From contig LSMX01000003.1 in the NCBI GenBank assembly GCA_001641205.1, positions 248,001-312,000 of the forward strand: DNA of 64,000 nt, in the 5' to 3' direction. Both the position numbers and the translations under genes were made by a program. The notes beneath the pieces were generated by a model. That model did not search any database, had not been told where the DNA came from, and saw only the letters and a program-made list of their open reading frames with translations. Below, piece by piece: positions 62,957-64,000 of this stretch; the stretch's first letter is position 1; each line of letters opens with the position of its first letter. The stretch is from Mycoplasma sp. Bg1 (lineage in GTDB: Bacteria > Bacillota_I > Bacilli_A > Mycoplasmatales > Hepatoplasmataceae).

Positions 62957-63172
62957 CTAAGAAGATTTATCTTGAATTAAAATCTTTAAGTCTTCTTTAG
63001 TGGCCTTAGATTCAAAGTATTTTCAAATTAATTATGCTCCTAATAAAATAATTGATAATCCCACCATTAAAAAAGAAATTCTTTCTCCTTTTAAAAAATT
63101 ACCACTACTAGAAGCTTGAATAATTTCTTCTAAAAAGTCTATATATAAGAAATCCAAGAGGATATTATTCAT
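62957..63172 (-). pseudogene. Interrupted small single-TM protein
   Basis: From ATG 63172 the frame gives MNNILLDFLYIDFLEEI and then a TM helix ERISFLMVGLSIILLGA, broken by TAA at 63032-63034. The same frame continues LIWKYFESKATKEDLKILIQDKSS to TAG at 62957, completing the helix (LIW with a UGA-Trp) and giving a charged tail. Either a nonsense mutation in a 71-residue protein or two unrelated stretches. TATAAT lies 6 nt before the ATG. Confidence 0.4.
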
Positions 63173-63354
63173 AATTAAATTATATATAAAATTGCTTGTC
63201 AAGGTTTTTAACAAATTATTTTTGCTTTTAAAAACATACTAATTAAAAACTAATTAATTAAATATAAATGCTAAAAATTAATAAAAAAATCTCTAAAACA
63301 AGACTAATTTTATAAAAAAGAACAAAAGAATAGAAAGAAAATAAAAAAAGGGTA

Positions 63355-63360
63355 TAAAAT
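63355..63360 (+). promoter_or_regulatory. -10 box 9 nt upstream of nrdI ATG (leaderless candidate)
   Basis: TAAAAT (within GGTATAAAAT) followed by AATATAGCA and ATG; no Shine-Dalgarno. No clear NrdR box was seen in the upstream 150 nt. Confidence 0.45.
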
Positions 63361-63369
63361 AATATAGCA

Positions 63370-63735
63370 ATGAAATTAATATATTATTCAATAACAGGAA
63401 ATACTGAAAAAATTGCAAGAAAAATTGCAGACTATAAATATGAAGCTATAACTCCTAATTTAATAGTTGATGAAGATTTTATTATAATAACTTCAACAAC
63501 TGGATTTGGACTTCCCCAAGATGAAGTAAAAGAATTTTTAGAAAAAAATAGCAATTATTTAAAAGGGGTAATCGGATCTGGAAATAGAAATTGAGGAAGA
63601 AATTTTTGCAAAGGATCAATAAGAATTGCCGAACACTACAATGTTCCCTATCTTTACAGTGTTGAACTCGCAGGAACAACCCATGATATTAAAGGAGCAA
63701 GAAGGAAAATAGAAGAATTGATAGAAAATGAATAA
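63370..63735 (+). CDS. nrdI: NrdI flavodoxin-like protein
   Basis: 121 aa. Flavodoxin fold with the phosphate loop YYSITGNTEKIARKI; TSTTGFGLPQDEV and VIGSGNRNWGRNFCKG are the NrdI-specific loops (GSGNRNWG). It supplies oxidant for the dimanganese cofactor of NrdF in class Ib ribonucleotide reductase. Its end overlaps nrdE by 8 nt. Confidence 0.94.
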
Positions 63736-64000
63736 AGATTTAAAACACATTCAACTAAATAATCAAATTAAACAAGAAATAAATGGATTTTTTCAATTAG
63801 ATAAAGATTTAGAAGCAAGAAATATTTTTTTAGAAATTTTTAATGCCCATTATAAAGTTCAAAAAGATCAATATACAAGAATTAAATACCTAGTAGAAAA
63901 AAATCTTTATAAAAGAAATTTATTAACTTTGTATACACCCGAACAAATAAATGAGCTCGACACTTTACTTAGAGATCAAAAATTTCAGTTTAAGTCTTAC
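63728..64000 (+). CDS. nrdE: Ribonucleotide reductase class Ib alpha subunit, N-terminal part
   Basis: First 91 residues; continues beyond the window. MNKDLKHIQLNNQIKQEINGFFQLDKDLEARNIFLEIF and YLVEKNLYKRNLLTLYTPEQINEL match NrdE N-termini (DKEAVRAFF...FLVENGYYE). Catalyses NDP reduction. Coupled to nrdI by ATGAATAA overlap. Confidence 0.88.
   Translation, partial: MNKDLKHIQLNNQIKQEINGFFQLDKDLEARNIFLEIFNAHYKVQKDQYTRIKYLVEKNLYKRNLLTLYTPEQINELDTLLRDQKFQFKSY

Noticed and set aside
63215..63369. NrdR box upstream of nrdI
   Set aside because: No sequence close to the NrdR consensus repeats could be found in the AT-rich gap.
1..64000. CRISPR arrays, insertion sequences or prophage genes
   Set aside because: No regularly spaced repeats, transposase or phage motifs were seen by eye.

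Overview
The window comes from a wall-less bacterium of the class Mollicutes. The DNA is very AT-rich, and almost every conserved gene reads correctly only if UGA is tryptophan (genetic code 4). Examples are PolC, IF2, NusA, S2, TopA and SecY, each of which would break into pieces under the standard code. S8 and S14 end in a UGA-encoded Trp just before a real TAG or TAA. I cannot place the organism below class level. Sialic-acid catabolism, many PTS genes and APC permeases suggest a host-associated scavenger.

Layout. (1) 1-18063, minus strand: a long syntenic housekeeping block in the Bacillus order, topA-rpsB-tsf-pyrH-frr-cdsA-rseP-polC-nusA-ylxR-infB-rbfA-truB-ribF. The usual uppS, dxr, proS, rimP, ylxQ and ylxP are missing from their places. 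(2) 18310-23617: a sialic-acid cluster (ROK kinase, SIS-domain protein, NanA, Na+/solute symporter, YhcH) lying between rbgA and topA. (3) 24684-31311: small membrane protein, tRNA-Ile, then rpsI-rplM-truA-ecfT-ecfA2-ecfA1-rplQ-rpoA-rpsK-rpsM-rpmJ, again in the ancestral order. (4) 31312-36071: an interruption of the ribosomal super-operon holding a strongly structured RNA element, a MazF-like gene and two tandem paralogous APC permeases on the plus strand. (5) 36122-39161: infA-map-adk-secY. (6) pyrG on the plus strand with a terminator-like leader, then the S10/spc operon (rplO back to rpsJ) without rpmD. (7) 51004-56400: two tandem fructose-type PTS IIABC genes with nearly identical promoters and terminators. 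(8) manA on the plus strand. (9) 57588-63172: a second sugar locus (GH4 6-phospho-beta-glucosidase, EIIC, EIICB, an unknown two-TM protein, an interrupted small membrane gene). (10) 63370-end: nrdI and the start of nrdE.

How it works together: most genes serve translation, transcription, replication, membrane biogenesis and nucleotide supply. The accessory genes import and degrade sugars (sialic acid, fructose-type sugars, beta-glucosides) and amino acids. A recurring GTATATAC palindrome lies upstream of four sugar transcription units and suggests one GntR/HutC-type regulon, with no regulator gene in the window.

Most interesting signals: a roughly 150-nt rod-like RNA with a U8 tail just upstream of rpmJ; matching 15-nt poly(A) tracts and operator spacing in front of both fruA copies; several genes (polC, rbgA, secY, nrdI, both permeases) with a -10 box 6-9 nt before the ATG and no Shine-Dalgarno, implying leaderless mRNAs; and ribosomal proteins with large extensions, above all S2 at 518 aa.
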